Assembly (NCBI RefSeq): GCF_002288925.2
Contig: NW_022098021.1
Span: 6,264,138 to 6,328,137 of the forward strand
Direction: 5' to 3'
DNA from: Delphinapterus leucas
Taxonomy: Eukaryota > Chordata > Mammalia > Artiodactyla > Monodontidae
DNA length: 64,000 nt
Below the pieces are notes generated by a model. That model worked only from the letters and a program-made list of their open reading frames with translations, made no database searches and had not been told where the DNA came from. Below are positions 47,281 to 58,494 of this stretch, in pieces. The position numbers and the translations under genes are program-made. Numbering within the stretch: the stretch's first letter is position 1; the number at the start of each line of letters is the position of its first letter.

Positions 47281-47379
47281 GAAATGCAGAAAGAGGAACA
47301 CTTAGTGGGGGCAAAACCAGAAAAGTTTGAGATAGTTTGAATTTGAGGCACTCAAGGAGAGTTGTCCACCAAGTATTTG

Positions 47380-47830
47380 TATGTACTCGTGTAACGTTGC
47401 AGCAGGAAATCAAGGCTAGAGATGGAAATCGGGTATCATCAGCGTGTAAGAGGAGGTGAAATCGTGAGAGGGCTGAGGTCACCCTGGGAGAATGTGTAGT
47501 TTGAGAAGAGCCTTAGCTGAATCTTGGGGAACACCGCTGTGCAGGGGGGCAGCAAGAGGCAGGCAGCTCTGCACTAGGGGGAAACCCTGATGGATGCGGG
47601 AGGAGGGACTAAAAAAGGGTGGAGCCGCAGAAGCCCATGGGCGGGCTGTCAAGGCAGCAAGTGCAGCTGGAAGACCCAGGAAGATGAGACCAGAAGTGTC
47701 TCCTGATACGGGAATGTGGAGGCCATTGATTACATCCGCTTTCGGGGCATTGGAGAGCTTGGAAGCCAGTTAGCAGTGGCTTTCGAAACCAAAGGACCAT
47801 GATTAGTGGGGTCACACTGGTGGCTGCTCT
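47380..47830. mobile_element. Ancient mammalian repeat, class unassigned
   Basis: The phrases 'gatggaaatcgggtatcatcagcgtgtaagaggaggtgaaatc', 'cttggggaacacc' and 'tgtggaggccattgattac' recall a common old mammalian repeat also glimpsed at 10.3-10.5 kb. I cannot name its class. Confidence 0.35.
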
Positions 47831-47979
47831 TTGCAGACATTCAAGAACTAAAGCCTTGAAGGCTCAGAGCATCAAGGGAAGATTGTCTTTTCAATATCAC
47901 AGCCTTGAGACTATTTATAAGCATAAGGCAGGGAACCAAGAAAGGAAGTTTTGAAGACGTAAGAATAATGGAACAATTC

Positions 47980-48170
47980 TGTGGTCCTCAACCCTGGCTG
48001 CACATTATCAATAGAACCATCCGGGTTGAGGGCAGTGGGGAGGGATGCTACTTAAGAAGAACAGAAACTCTCATTCGGTTGACCTGGTAGTGGGGCTCAG
48101 ACACTCATATAATATACTTTTTAGCTCCCTAGATGATCCTGATTTATAGCCAGGGTTGAAAAAGCACTGG
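47980..48170 (+). mobile_element. MER5A-type DNA transposon (hAT-Charlie, non-autonomous)
   Basis: The ends carry a perfect 12-bp inverted pair: tcaaccctggct (47988-47999) and agccagggttga (48148-48159), the MER5A terminal sequence. The length of about 190 bp fits the family. It has no coding capacity and would have been moved by a Charlie-type transposase in early mammals. Confidence 0.85.
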
Positions 48171-51100
48171 AATAATCGATGGAATGGTATTCCAGAGGAG
48201 ATGGTAGGAGATGGGATTAATACAACATGGAAGAGTTGGCCTTGACCAAGAAGAAGAGTCAAGGACAGGTATATTCGTAGATGGGTTTACAGATGTGGAA
48301 GTAGGAAGATAAAGTGGTATCTGCCTGTTGACCTCAACTTTCTCAATTAAAGTGTGAGGCTAATAGTAAGATGAGAGGAGCTGAGGCTAGACGGCTTGAG
48401 AAAAAGGTAAAACTTTGGAATACCTGCGGCAGGGACCGGGAGTGGTAGATGACAGTGGTCCGCTGGGCGCTGCTGGCCTATCAGTAGTTAGAGACGCACA
48501 GCGCTAACGCGGTCCTGATGCAAATACAAACACGGAAGGCCATTTCCTCTGCCAGCCTGAGAGCAGAGAGCGAGAATTGGATTCCTGACGCGGGGCTGGG
48601 ATTTTGCCCAGAAGGGGCTCAGTAGGAACGGGGTAGTGCATATGGGAGACCCTACTGATGGAAAATTTCAGGATGAGTAAGAAGCAAGTGAAAGCAGGAG
48701 GAAGTTGATTAGGAGCAAAGGAAGGACATGGAGACTGAATGGCCGCCTGAGGTCCAAGGGAAGTGCCAGTGAGGTCAGGGGCGTGAGAAAACTGACGGGA
48801 TGGGGACTCGCGCCTGGCGATGATATGGGAGTTTATGGTGTCGAATGTGGATCGGCTCCAAAGTGCGGTGCTTGGCTATGGTTAAGGTTGAATGAGGTGG
48901 ATGGAAAGTAAAAGGCAGTTGGATTGAAGGTGTAAAGGAATTATTAGGCGAGAGTGTTGGATGTATCATTCATTTGGATGTTGACAACATCCTGGTAAGG
49001 GCTTCAGTGGGATTGTAAAGACATGAGCCAGATGCCAAGGATTTTGATGAATAAGAGGGAATAATCATGGTACTGGAACAGGATTATGGGGACAAGGGGA
49101 GGTCAAGCCTCAGTCGTGAGCCTCAAACAACGGGAAAGTTTCACAGGAATGTGGTGAGTGATAAATGGTTTCGGTGGGGATGAGGCGAGCAGAGATGGGA
49201 AAACTTCCTTCCAACTCAGCTCCATAGTATTTGGCCCACGGAAGAATAAGAATTTGGTCTGGAGAAGGGTGCAGGGGAAAAGGAAGCCTTGGAAGAGATC
49301 AGTTTGGGGGAGGCAAGGAAGTCCAGAGTGTGTTCCAAGCAGAGGCTGGCGTGGAAAGGAAGAGTTTCTCAAAGCCTGACATTGAGTTAGGGGCACCTGT
49401 GTCAGGTCCTGGGGACTCGCCACGTGAGAACTTGATTCAGTTCCCCTTCCATCCTATCACTCACCAAGGAGAAAATCTTTAAAGACCCTCTAACACTTGC
49501 TCATCTTTCTTTTCCCCAGAGAGAGAGTGGCCTCAGGTGTAGAGCTAGATTTTAATATGGTCTTGCGGGCATTTCATTGAATAGTTACCTTGTATTTACG
49601 GAAAATGTTACTGGTGTGTTTATGTTTGATATAGAATCCATTATTAAAAACGTTTTAAAGTTCTTTTAAAAAAGAGTTCATTTTCTAAATATTCAGTAAA
49701 TAATAGCAGAGTGGTGAGCAAATGTGGCAAGAATAGCCAAGGTGGTACAGGAATGACTGAGGCTTTGGAGGTAGTGACCCAGTGGACAGTTTGTGAAGGA
49801 CAAGATGCAGGGGGAGAATTTGGAAGGGAGGGCAGTAGTGGCAGAGGCAAGAGGCTGAGAATGAAAACTGTGGGAAGAGAAAAGGACCTGACGTGGGGGC
49901 ACCCTGAGACTGACCTGGCAGAGTTCTAGATCATTCCGATCCTCCAGAGTCCCCCAAAGAGTCTCCAGAACCAGAGAGACCCCCAGAGCTCCTCCAGTTC
50001 AGGTCTCACACTGCCGCCAGACATGAGACCAGAAACAAGGCAGAGGGATGGCCAATCCAGGGCATCCTTTTCCCGTCTGTGCTCCCCAGCAGCAAGCAAG
50101 CAAGCGTCCCTTGTGTTCACTGTGAAGGTCCCTATTGAAACTGTAGAGAGCCTCAGATATAACCAGATGAACCCAAAGAGCCCCTGCTTGGGCTTCCTCA
50201 TCCCCCCTCCCTCCGCCCCAGCTCTTACTCCACTAGGACCAAGGTTCTAAGCAAGTGTTGCTGAAGGGCGCTTGGGCTTTTAGGCAATGAAATCAGGCAA
50301 AGGCAACATTAAGAGGTTTTTATAGAAATGGATAGGGGGAAACGGCTGGCGAGCTAGTACTCCAGTGAACAAGGAGGAAAATAAAATATTTACGTTGAAG
50401 TGTTTGGATTATGTTGTGGAGACATTGGCTCTTACAGTTCTGCTATGAGCAGGGAACATTTCATTCTGTCACCAGAGTCCCAAAGAATTTGGTTGTGGGA
50501 TTTTGGACAGGAAAATGAATGAGCTTCAACGTCAGCATCTCTTCTTAATGGCCTCAGCACAGCACTGTTGCTTACAGCGGCTCAGGACAGTACGCTTCTC
50601 GTTCACTTGCAAAATGAAGAGTTGCTCTGTTGTCCTAATCCATCTTCGGAAATAATGCATTCTCTCCTGCACGGCTGAGTTCTCCATGCTAGATCATCTC
50701 TGAGCCCCACTCCCCAGGGAAGCACGTGGAGGGAGAGAATGAAGACATTTATTGTCACTGTGACACGAAGGGTCTCACTTTCCCTCATGCTTTCACAGAG
50801 AGGAGGGAAGGATTTGGATTTTAGGCTTTCAGAAATTTCAGTTTAAATTTAGTTCAAATAGGTCTTCTCAATTTGAAAAGATATTGATCAGCTCTTCCGA
50901 TAAACTACAGGTTTAATATATGTTGGAAAATTTCTTAGCTCCGTACCAAGAATTTCCAGTGTTTTATTGCCCATAAATTCCAGTTTGAGCACCTGTGTGG
51001 GGAAAACAAAAATGACCTTCAGTGCTCAGAAGATGTGAGATTCCTACAGATCTGTGCCGACCGAGCTTTAAACCCAGGGCAGCAGGGATGCCTGGTCATC

Positions 51101-51445
51101 CTGTCACTCAGGCTGTGTTTTCTTCATCCAGTCACCGACTCTCTTGAACTTCACGAAAGCTTCCCTCTTTTCAGTGACAGTTCAAAGTGAAGAAGAAGAA
51201 AGAGGTGACTAGATGCTGATTTCAGATTTAAAGTTGTGAGTGAGGCTGTGGTGGAAATTGGAGAAGGAACATAAGATGTTCCACCCAAGTTCGTATGAGC
51301 AACACTATTTAGCATAAATTAAGAGCCAAGTTCTGTACTTACTCAGGTAATATCAGTCAGCCTCGCCTTCCTTGCCTGTGAGGTTGGGATAGAATGCCTG
51401 GCATCTGGGGTGTTAGGAGGGCTTTTGGTTTGCTTGCTTGCTTGT
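48171..51445. other. Unique, purine-rich non-coding DNA
   Basis: No SINE or LINE is recognised for 3.3 kb. A local CpG-retaining patch lies at about 48425-48600 ('cagcgctaacgcggtc'). Open frames up to about 105 codons on both strands lack any family resemblance. Purine richness on the plus strand (48.6-49.9 kb) is notable. Confidence 0.5.
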
Positions 51446-52295
51446 TTGTCTTTAATTGTGGTAAAATATGCATTAACATAGAACTTACCAATTTAGCCTT
51501 TTTTGAGAGTACAGGTCAGTAGAATTAAGTACATTCACATTGTTCTACAACCATCACCACCATCCATCTCCAGAACATTTTTATCTTCCCAAACTGAAAC
51601 TCTGCACCCAGTAAACAGTAACTCCTCATTTGTTCCTCCCTCCAGCCCCGGGCAATCACCAGGGCTTCTCCTTTCAGTCTTGGTGAATTTTTTTTTTTTT
51701 TTTTTTTTTGCGGTACACGGGCCTCTCACCGCTGTGGCCTCTCCCATTGCGGGGCACAGGCTCCGGACACGCAGGCTCAGAGGCCATGGCTCACGGGCCC
51801 AGCCGCTCCGCGGCATGTGGGATCCTCCCGAACCGGGGCACGAACCCGCGTCCCCTGCATCGGCAGGCGGAGCCTCAACCACTGCGCCACCAGGGAAGCC
51901 CCAGTCTTGGTGAATTTGACTATTCCAGACACTTCACATAAGTACAGTTATACTCCCTGTTTTCTTTCGTGTCTGACTTATCTCACTTAGCAAAATGACT
52001 TCAAGGTTCCTCCACGCTGTGGCACATATCAAATTTCCGTTACTTTTTGTGGCAGGATAATGTTGCGTTGTACAGTATAGACCATATGTTGTTTATCCGT
52101 TCGTCTGTCCATGGGTGTTTGGGGTGTTCACACATTTGGCTATTACGAATAACACTGCTATGAACATGGGTGTACCAATATCTGTTTAGCTCCCTACTTT
52201 TAATTCAATTGGGTATATACACCCAGGTGGATTGCTGGATCATATGGTAATTTTATGTTTAAGTTTTTGAGGAACCACCATACCGTTTTGAAGTT
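51446..52295 (-). mobile_element. L1 3' UTR, antisense, split by a CHR-2 SINE
   Basis: Inverted L1MB/L1MA-grade 3' UTR: 'ggtaaaatatgcattaacatagaacttacc', 'ccatctccagaacatttttatc', then after the SINE 'cttagcaaaatgacttcaagg', 'tgggtatatacacccaggtgg'. The two parts are collinear. No coding capacity. Confidence 0.8.
51691..51901 (-). mobile_element. CHR-2-type SINE with long homopolymer tail, nested in L1
   Basis: A complete inverted copy whose tail is a pure run of 22 Ts on the plus strand (51688-51709, the first three shared with the duplication). It has a perfect 16-bp duplication cagtcttggtgaattt (51675-51690, 51902-51917). The uninterrupted tail and perfect duplication suggest one of the youngest insertions here. 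Confidence 0.96.
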
Positions 52296-52899
52296 TTAAT
52301 AAGAAGTTAGAACCAAGCATTTGGAATCCTCTGAACCCGGCAGTTCAAGCTTGGAATGGAAATAAAACTGGTTTGTCCTTCAGGCTGTAGGGTCCCACCT
52401 CTTGTCCAAACTAATTTTACAGGTGAAGTAATCCCCTTTCTCCAAATCAGTGGGGAAGTACTTCCAAGCGAGGGCTCTAGTTAGGGCATGACATAACTTG
52501 TTCCCATGGACACATTGTCTTTTCTGACTGAGTTCTTAAACTAGGTCTAGCTAAAACATAAGGTAACCAAACGATAATAATAATGTATACCTTTGGGACT
52601 CGTCCTGTTAACTAGCCCTTTCTAGGAGCCAGGATAAGAGTGTCCTGGCCACACTGAGCAAGGGATGTGTGGGGACTGTGTGTTGAGAAAAGGTAAGTGG
52701 CTGGAGGGGACACATTGGTTTAAAATGGGAGAAAATTTTAGGTGTCACAAGGACATTTCTTGATGAGATAAAGCAGGAAGAACATTCTGCCAGAAGGCCA
52801 ACCTAGAGAGAGATTTGGATATTTATACTAAATGTGCTTCTTTGGGACTTTCCTGTCTTTAACACCTCATTTTACATTTTGAGTTTTTTCCCTTTCTTC
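52296..52899. other. Unique non-coding DNA
   Basis: No feature recognised. Confidence 0.5.
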
Positions 52900-53930
52900 T
52901 GAGGGCTTCACCCTAAGTCCTTTTCTCTTCTCCCTCCAACAATCACATCCATCCAGTGGCTTCACAGTTTACGCTGTCCACTCCCCGTTTTCCACCTCCA
53001 GCCTAGTGTCTGTTCTGGGCTTCTTTATTTATTCAGCAGATTTTATGGAGTCCTCACTATGGGCCAGGCAGTATTCTAGATGCTGGTCTAGATGCAGATG
53101 TGGTCCTTGTTCTCGGATGTTGATGTGGAAGTGGGGATGACAGTGCAGGGAGGATGCTTCAGTAGGATGGTCCAGCTGTCCCTGAGAGCTAACATCTGAG
53201 CAGACATCTAATGTCTGTTCAACATCTCTATCTGGATGACACCAAGCTCTGAAACTCAGTTTGCCCAAAGCTGAATTCATGACCTGCCTCCTTTCCCTGC
53301 AATCTGTCCCTGCTCTAGAATATTCTAGAATATTCTATCAAAGTAAGTGATGCTACCATCCTCCTCCTGGGAGTCATCTGTAAGAACTTCCTCTGCCACC
53401 GCTTCCAGTCAACCACCAACTCCTGTCCATTTTACCCACTGTGTATTTCCTGAATCTGTCCTCCTGTCTGTCTTTACCACCATCTCTGTCATCTCATACC
53501 TGGACTACCACAAAAGCATACCCCTCACTCGATAACCACCCTTGCTGTCTCCTCACTGCAGCCAGAGGGATCTTTGAAAAAAGTACATCAGATCATGAGC
53601 TCCCCTGTGAGGGCCTTTTAGTGACTTCCAGTAGCTCTTTGGTTAAAAGCCGGATATGTGATCCAGGCTCCGCCTTCTTACCGGATTCAGATTCACCCAG
53701 CATCACCGCCACCCTTTGTGCCCCTGTTTCTTGACTTCACCATCCTTCAGACCACCGACAAGTTCATCCTTCCTTCCCATCTCAGGGCCTTTGCACGTGC
53801 CGCTCCATTTCCCCAAACACTCCCCACCCCATTCACCTAACTAACCTCATCCTTCAGGTTTTAGTTTACATATGACTTTGTGGATGAGTCTTTCCAGACC
53901 TTCCCCACCCCCAGATTAAGTTAGAACTTA
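52900..53930 (+). mobile_element. L2 LINE, 3' kilobase, sense
   Basis: The order fits L2 towards its 3' end. 'caaagctgaattcatgacctgcctcc' (53266-53291) comes first, then 'tggactaccacaaaagc', 'gcagccagagggatctttgaaaaaagtacatcagatcatgagctcccc', and finally 'catctcagggcctttgcacgtgcc' (53779-53802). A different scrap may interrupt at 53025-53160. The 97- and 62-codon frames here are L2-derived, not genes. Confidence 0.75.
53316..53337. repeat. 22-bp perfect palindrome matching a four-unit heat-shock element
   Basis: The core agaatattctagaatattct (53317-53336) is four alternating nGAAn/nTTCn pentamers in perfect phase, the consensus bound by HSF trimers, and a perfect palindrome. It arose within L2 sequence, apparently by duplication of a 10-mer. 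Function is not implied. Confidence 0.9.
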
Positions 53931-54246
53931 TTCTTTTCTTGTACTTTTCTTCGGTAGGCTTGAGGATATTCATCCACCCACTAAACAGATACCTATCAGA
54001 TAGCTTCTCTGAGCCAGGCGCTCGTAGGTGTTGGGATATATCAGTGAACAAAAGAGACAAAATCCCTGTAGACTTACATTCTAACAGATGAGACTAAATA
54101 AATAAACAAACATAATAAACCCAGAAATGGGATAGTTTATCAGAAGGTGACCTGGGCTCTGGGAAAAAAAGAGAGCAAGTTGGAAAGTTGGGCAACAATG
54201 ATGGTGGGGGATTTGGTTGCCATTATGTCTAACTGTGGATAATTTT
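53931..54246 (+). mobile_element. L2 LINE 3' fragment, second copy
   Basis: The words 'acagatacctatcagatagcttctctgagccaggcgctcgtaggtgttgggatatatcagtgaacaaaagagacaaaatccctg' match the L2 3' region, a copy separate from the one before. Confidence 0.65.
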
Positions 54247-54263
54247 AAGTGTTATATATGCTT

Positions 54264-54559
54264 TTCTTTTTTTAAAGATTTCAAATGACTTTATTATTTC
54301 TTTTAAAATATTTATTTATTTGTTTGTTTGTTTATGCCTGCGTAGGGTCTTAGTTGCGGCATGCGGGATCTTTCGTTGAGGCGCGTGGGGTTCTCTAGCT
54401 GTGGTGCGCGGGCTCCAAAGTGCGTGGGCTCAGTAGTTGCGGCGCACGGGCTTAGTTACCCCGCGGCATGTGGGATCTTAGTTCCCCGACCAGGGATTGA
54501 ACCCAAGTCTCCTGCATTGGAAGGCGGATTCTTAACCACTGGACCACCAGGGAAGTCCC
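54264..54559 (-). mobile_element. CHR-1-like tRNA-Glu SINE
   Basis: Inverted copy with 'tatttatttatttgtttgtttg' tail, 'agtagttgcggcgcacggg' body words, inverted B box 'gggattgaaccc' and head 'ccaccagggaagtccc'. Imperfect duplication: aagtgttatatatgctt (54247-54263) and aagtgtgattatatgctt (54560-54577). Confidence 0.92.
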
Positions 54560-54577
54560 AAGTGTGATTATATGCTT

Positions 54578-56234
54578 AATGTCTTCCTTGCTAAATGTTT
54601 CATTCCACTGGGGCTTACGTGGTGTAGTCTTCTCCAGGCACAGAGGAGGGTCTTTTGAATGAGATGAATGAATGAATAAGTGAATGAGTGAATGAACAAA
54701 GAAATGTGAAGACAGAGAAAAGAATGGCCTGGACCTGGACCCAGGCACTGGCATAGGAATGGAAGAGTAGATTTAAGAAATACTTCACGCAAGAGCAGGC
54801 AGTGGTGTTTGGCCACCGGGTTGACTGGACGTGCCCTAGTGCAGGGCAGCAGTGCGTCTTACTGGCATGGAGGTTACTTACTGGGAAGATTGGTGCCATG
54901 TGACCATGAGCTGCTGCTTTAGGGCAGCTGGACATGTCCAACGAGCTTAGCCTTCTCAGTGCTTCACTTGCATAGCAGTGGGGTCTCCATTCCAAGAAAC
55001 ACAACTTCAGGTCACTCAAGGAAGAACCCCACCTCAGTTTAAAAGTGTCTTTTGCCTTTGCTAAGCTTCCAATCCATTTAGCTTTCTCCTTGTGCCCCAG
55101 TGATTCCTTCCCTGTGACAGGAAAATCGAGTAGCACTTGATAGAAATATGAAACCACTGTCAGCTCAGATCCTCCACCTCCCTCGTTCTGCACGTTCTCA
55201 GCTCTTTGTACTCTTGATCTGGAAACATGTAACTACCAGCTGAGCTAGTAGTCGGACTATATAATCACGGACCACTTGCTGCCTTGCTCTCCTCTCTCTC
55301 CCTCCCTCTCCGCTGTTCGGTAGTTTTAAAGTTACACTACCCGTGCCACCACTTAAATTTTTCTTCACAAAATTGCTGACTTGAACTAAATGTGCCCTGT
55401 GATTTTTTTCTGAAAGATGCCAAGTTCTGAGTATCCCCTAGCTCACAAGCAAAATGATTTTTGCCCACGGTGCACACTTGCATCAGCGCGAAGTCATTCC
55501 CAGGTGAATATTTTACGACTGCAGCCACTGTAATTGCACCCCATGTAGCTGGAGGCACGTGTGAGCAGAACTGGCTAAGGGAGTAGGGATGGAAGCATCC
55601 AGATGAGGGTGGGGCAAGGGAGGCGGATCAGCCTTGGGCTTTGTTTTTGAGACCAGTCCCGGTGCTTTTCCATTTCAGATGAGATTAAGTGAGGATCTCT
55701 TCCTCTGTTATGTGATTTTTCTGTTAGGATTGCTTGCAGCCCCCTCTGGTCCATCTGTCAAACTGTCATTACCCCAGAATTAAAATTCTGACTATTTATA
55801 CACAAAGGTAAAGGATCTCACCCATATTCAATATTGGTTCTAAATTTCTTTTGGCTCATTTGGGAACCTTGTTCTGTGATGGTTTTACATTTGTCTAGAA
55901 AATGCCATCAAAGACTAATTAACAGTGTCAGAAATATACCAGATTAAAGACTTCTCTTAGGACCACACTTTGAAAATCCCAGGCTCTACCCTTTGGGATT
56001 TGAGGAAGCCAGGAGAGCGCAGTTCTGTGGTTCATGGACTCCTAACTGCTGTGTGAAGCAGAGCTGTCAGCCAGAGCCTGGGGGCGGCGGGGTAGAAGGT
56101 AATGGGCGCTCCAGGTGCAGGGACACTGATTTCTAGAAGATGGATCGATCCCCAGGAATCACTCACCCCTCCAGGCCGCCAGACAGCTGAGGTTCGGGAA
56201 CAGCCTTCAGTTTCTGGGCAGGCTGTGCTGAATT
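54578..56234. other. Unique non-coding DNA with GAAT microsatellite
   Basis: An imperfect (GAAT)n run lies at about 54656-54700. The 192-codon minus-strand frame at 54615-55193 is the longest in the window but runs through this microsatellite, shows no recognisable domain and lacks coding signs. Sequence at 55200-55950 looks unique and repeat-free. Confidence 0.5.
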
Positions 56235-56400
56235 GTTGAAAGGACTTGGATTTTGGAATCAGACTCGAATTTGAATGCTGACTGTGCATTTATTGCCTTT
56301 GTAATCTGTCCTGGCTCAAATTACTCAGCCTTAGTTTCTGCTTTTGCAAAATGAGCAGCAGATTGCACAGATTAAATGAGTGCATCTGTGTAGGTGTTTA
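56235..56400 (-). mobile_element. MIR SINE, antisense
   Basis: The words 'ttggaatcagactcgaatttgaatgctgact', 'caaattactcagccttagtttctgcttttgcaaaatgagcag' and 'agattaaatgagtgca' match inverted MIR in order. Confidence 0.8.
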
Positions 56401-57369
56401 GGAAAAGTCATTTGTCTGGTATTAGCCCTCCGCCAATGTTATTTTCCGTTTCCTGCAGGCCTGGGCAGTGACAGGGGTCTGCTCCTGGGAGGGGTTTGGA
56501 GCATTAGCATCATATCGAGCAGTAAATCAGAGGCAAAGGTCCTTGTTGGGGATTCCAGCTGTGAGGCTGTGGTTTGTAAAATGACAGGGCAGTGAGCCAG
56601 GGGGGAGCCCCGTGCCCAGCACGGGTGTATCACGGTGTCTGCCAGATAGCAACTTGGGGAGCAGGAATCTGGTGGCCAACACTGGGCAGCTTGTCCTGGC
56701 ATTGAAATGGGCCCCGTTGCCGCCTCCTATAGGGGAGATTGGTGAGCCTGAGCCCCCATGCTGACTGTTCAGGGCTCACTGTTCAGGGTAGGAAGGGCCA
56801 CAGTGAGGGGCATGGGCCGAGCCTGGACAGAGGGGCGAGGAAGGCAGAGCACCAACAGAGGGAAGAGGGCATCATTATATCTTATTGTCATCACTGTATT
56901 TTCATGTCCTGTTTCTTTAAGGTCTGCAAATACATATGGCTCTGAGAACAATTGTCAACAGAATAGACGGGTATTTCACTTCCTAAAAACAGGGAAGGAA
57001 AGAAACAGAAGACTTAATTCTGGTGTTTAAAAATGTTTGACATTTTGCAAGAAACAAGCAGCATCTCTACTACTGTGGGACTCTTAAGTGGTTTGTAATC
57101 ACCATGACTTTTCTCACTCTTAATTGATCATAAACCAGCTTTATCTGCTTTGGAATGAACTTTCCTCACACCTCATTCAGGACCCTACCAGACTTGGAGT
57201 TGGTCCAAATCAGGGCTTATTAGCACATCTTAGCTCATTAAAGACTTGTCCAAGCAGGTATTCTCAACCCAGTGATGGCTCACCAACAGTAATATGGGCC
57301 CCTCCCCTGCTTCTAAATGCTTCCTCTGAAGTTGCCTTCTTCTGGTCAGACCTTCACTGTTGCAGAACA
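56401..57369. other. Unique non-coding DNA
   Basis: No repeat or exon recognised. The first 450 bases are GC-moderate and the rest AT-rich. Confidence 0.5.
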
Positions 57370-57650
57370 GTTGATGTACCCAGTACTGTTTACAATACAT
57401 ATTACTTAGGACCCTTACTTTGTCTTATTGATCTACTAAAACAGCTTTGGATTGCGTCTTTGTTTCCAGCCTTGCCCCATTCTGATCCATTTTCCCCGTT
57501 CCACAGCCATGGCCATCTTTCTAAAATGTATACATGACCATGTCATTCCTTATTGAAACCCCTCGGTAGCCTTTTGTTGCCTTCAGGATCAAGTCCAAAC
57601 TCCTTCATGCTACCATGGGGCAAGTAGATGTACATGCAGAGGACTTGGGA
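57370..57650 (+). mobile_element. L2 LINE fragment, sense
   Basis: The words 'catggccatctttctaaaatgtatacatgaccatgtcattcc' and 'ttgccttcaggatcaagtccaaactccttcatgctaccatgg' match the L2 3' region well. The earlier part is less clear. Confidence 0.7.
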
Positions 57651-57932
57651 ACCTCAGAGCAAAATGTTATTACCATTACCTGCAACCTTCCCAGAAGAGT
57701 TTACTATGGTTGTAACGCTTAAGCTGAGTTTTAAAGGATGAAACAGAGTTCACCTGGCAGGAGGGGAATGGGAAAGGCATTCCAGATAGAGAGAACCACA
57801 CGCTTAAAGGCAACAAAGCAAAAAACATCATGGTATATTCATAGCATGATAAATAGTCTAATATCAGACTTTAAGATCCAGGGAGGGAGTGGCCTTCCTT
57901 GGTCTACTGAGGAGCTTGGATTTACTTTACAA
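57651..57932. other. L2-like or unique DNA
   Basis: The phrase 'ggaatgggaaaggcattccagatagagagaaccacacgcttaaaggc' (57765-57810) matches another old repeat motif of L2 type. The remainder is unclassified. Confidence 0.4.
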
Positions 57933-57943
57933 GAAGTAAGGGA

Positions 57944-58072
57944 AAGCGGCGGGGGTGGTGGTGGTGGTGGTGGGATGAATTGGGAGACTGGGATTGACAT
58001 GTATACACTGATGTGTATAAAATGGATGACTAATAAGAGCCTGCTGTATAAAAAAATAAATTAAAAAAAGAT
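57944..58072 (+). mobile_element. Extremely 5'-truncated L1 insertion, sense
   Basis: Only about 100 bases of L1 3' UTR are present ('gaattgggagactgggattgacatg', 'aatggatgactaataag'), preceded by a (GGT)n run (57955-57971) and ending in an A-rich tail. A perfect 11-bp duplication gaagtaaggga (57933-57943, 58073-58083) flanks the whole unit. This is a clear target-primed insertion. Confidence 0.9.
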
Positions 58073-58083
58073 GAAGTAAGGGA

Positions 58084-58149
58084 TCGTTGAAAATAATTAG
58101 TTTTGTTTTTGAGAAAGAGGAGGATGTGAAAGAGACTGGAGAAAGAAGG
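58084..58149. other. Short unique spacer
   Basis: Purine-rich spacer between an L1 end and a MIR. Confidence 0.5.
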
Positions 58150-58320
58150 TAACATTCAGTGAATATCTCCTGTGTGTCAGGAGCCCTGCTAGATGCTTCG
58201 TCTAGGTTATTTCTTCTGATTTGCACCAGAACCCATTTTATAGATGAGAAAATGTGGATTCAGAAGGACTCAGCCTTTTTTCTGAATCACTCCAGCTTAT
58301 ATGTGGTGAATCCATGTGCT
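58150..58320 (+). mobile_element. MIR SINE
   Basis: The words 'aacattcagtgaatatctcctgtgtgtcaggagccctgctagatgc', 'cccattttatagatgagaaaatgtgg' and the tail part match MIR in order. Confidence 0.8.
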
Positions 58321-58494
58321 TTCCACTAGGGTAGCCAGCTCAGGGGATCAGGGCAACAGCTGGGGTGTCCTGGCTTGTCCTTGCCTCTCTCTGCTGCAGC
58401 CTCCCTTGCCCTAGGGCCCATCTCCATGCAGCACCATGCTGGACCAGCTCGTCACGTCTACTTGGCTGATGCGCTAGCTAGTAGTCTGTGGGAG

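Noticed and set aside
53347..53840. Series of 60- to 97-codon frames as exons
   Set aside because: The stretch is L2 LINE sequence in the sense direction.
54615..55193. 192-codon minus-strand open frame as a gene
   Set aside because: No recognisable domain, part of it is a microsatellite translation, no supporting splice or promoter context; a frame of this length is compatible with chance in 64 kb.
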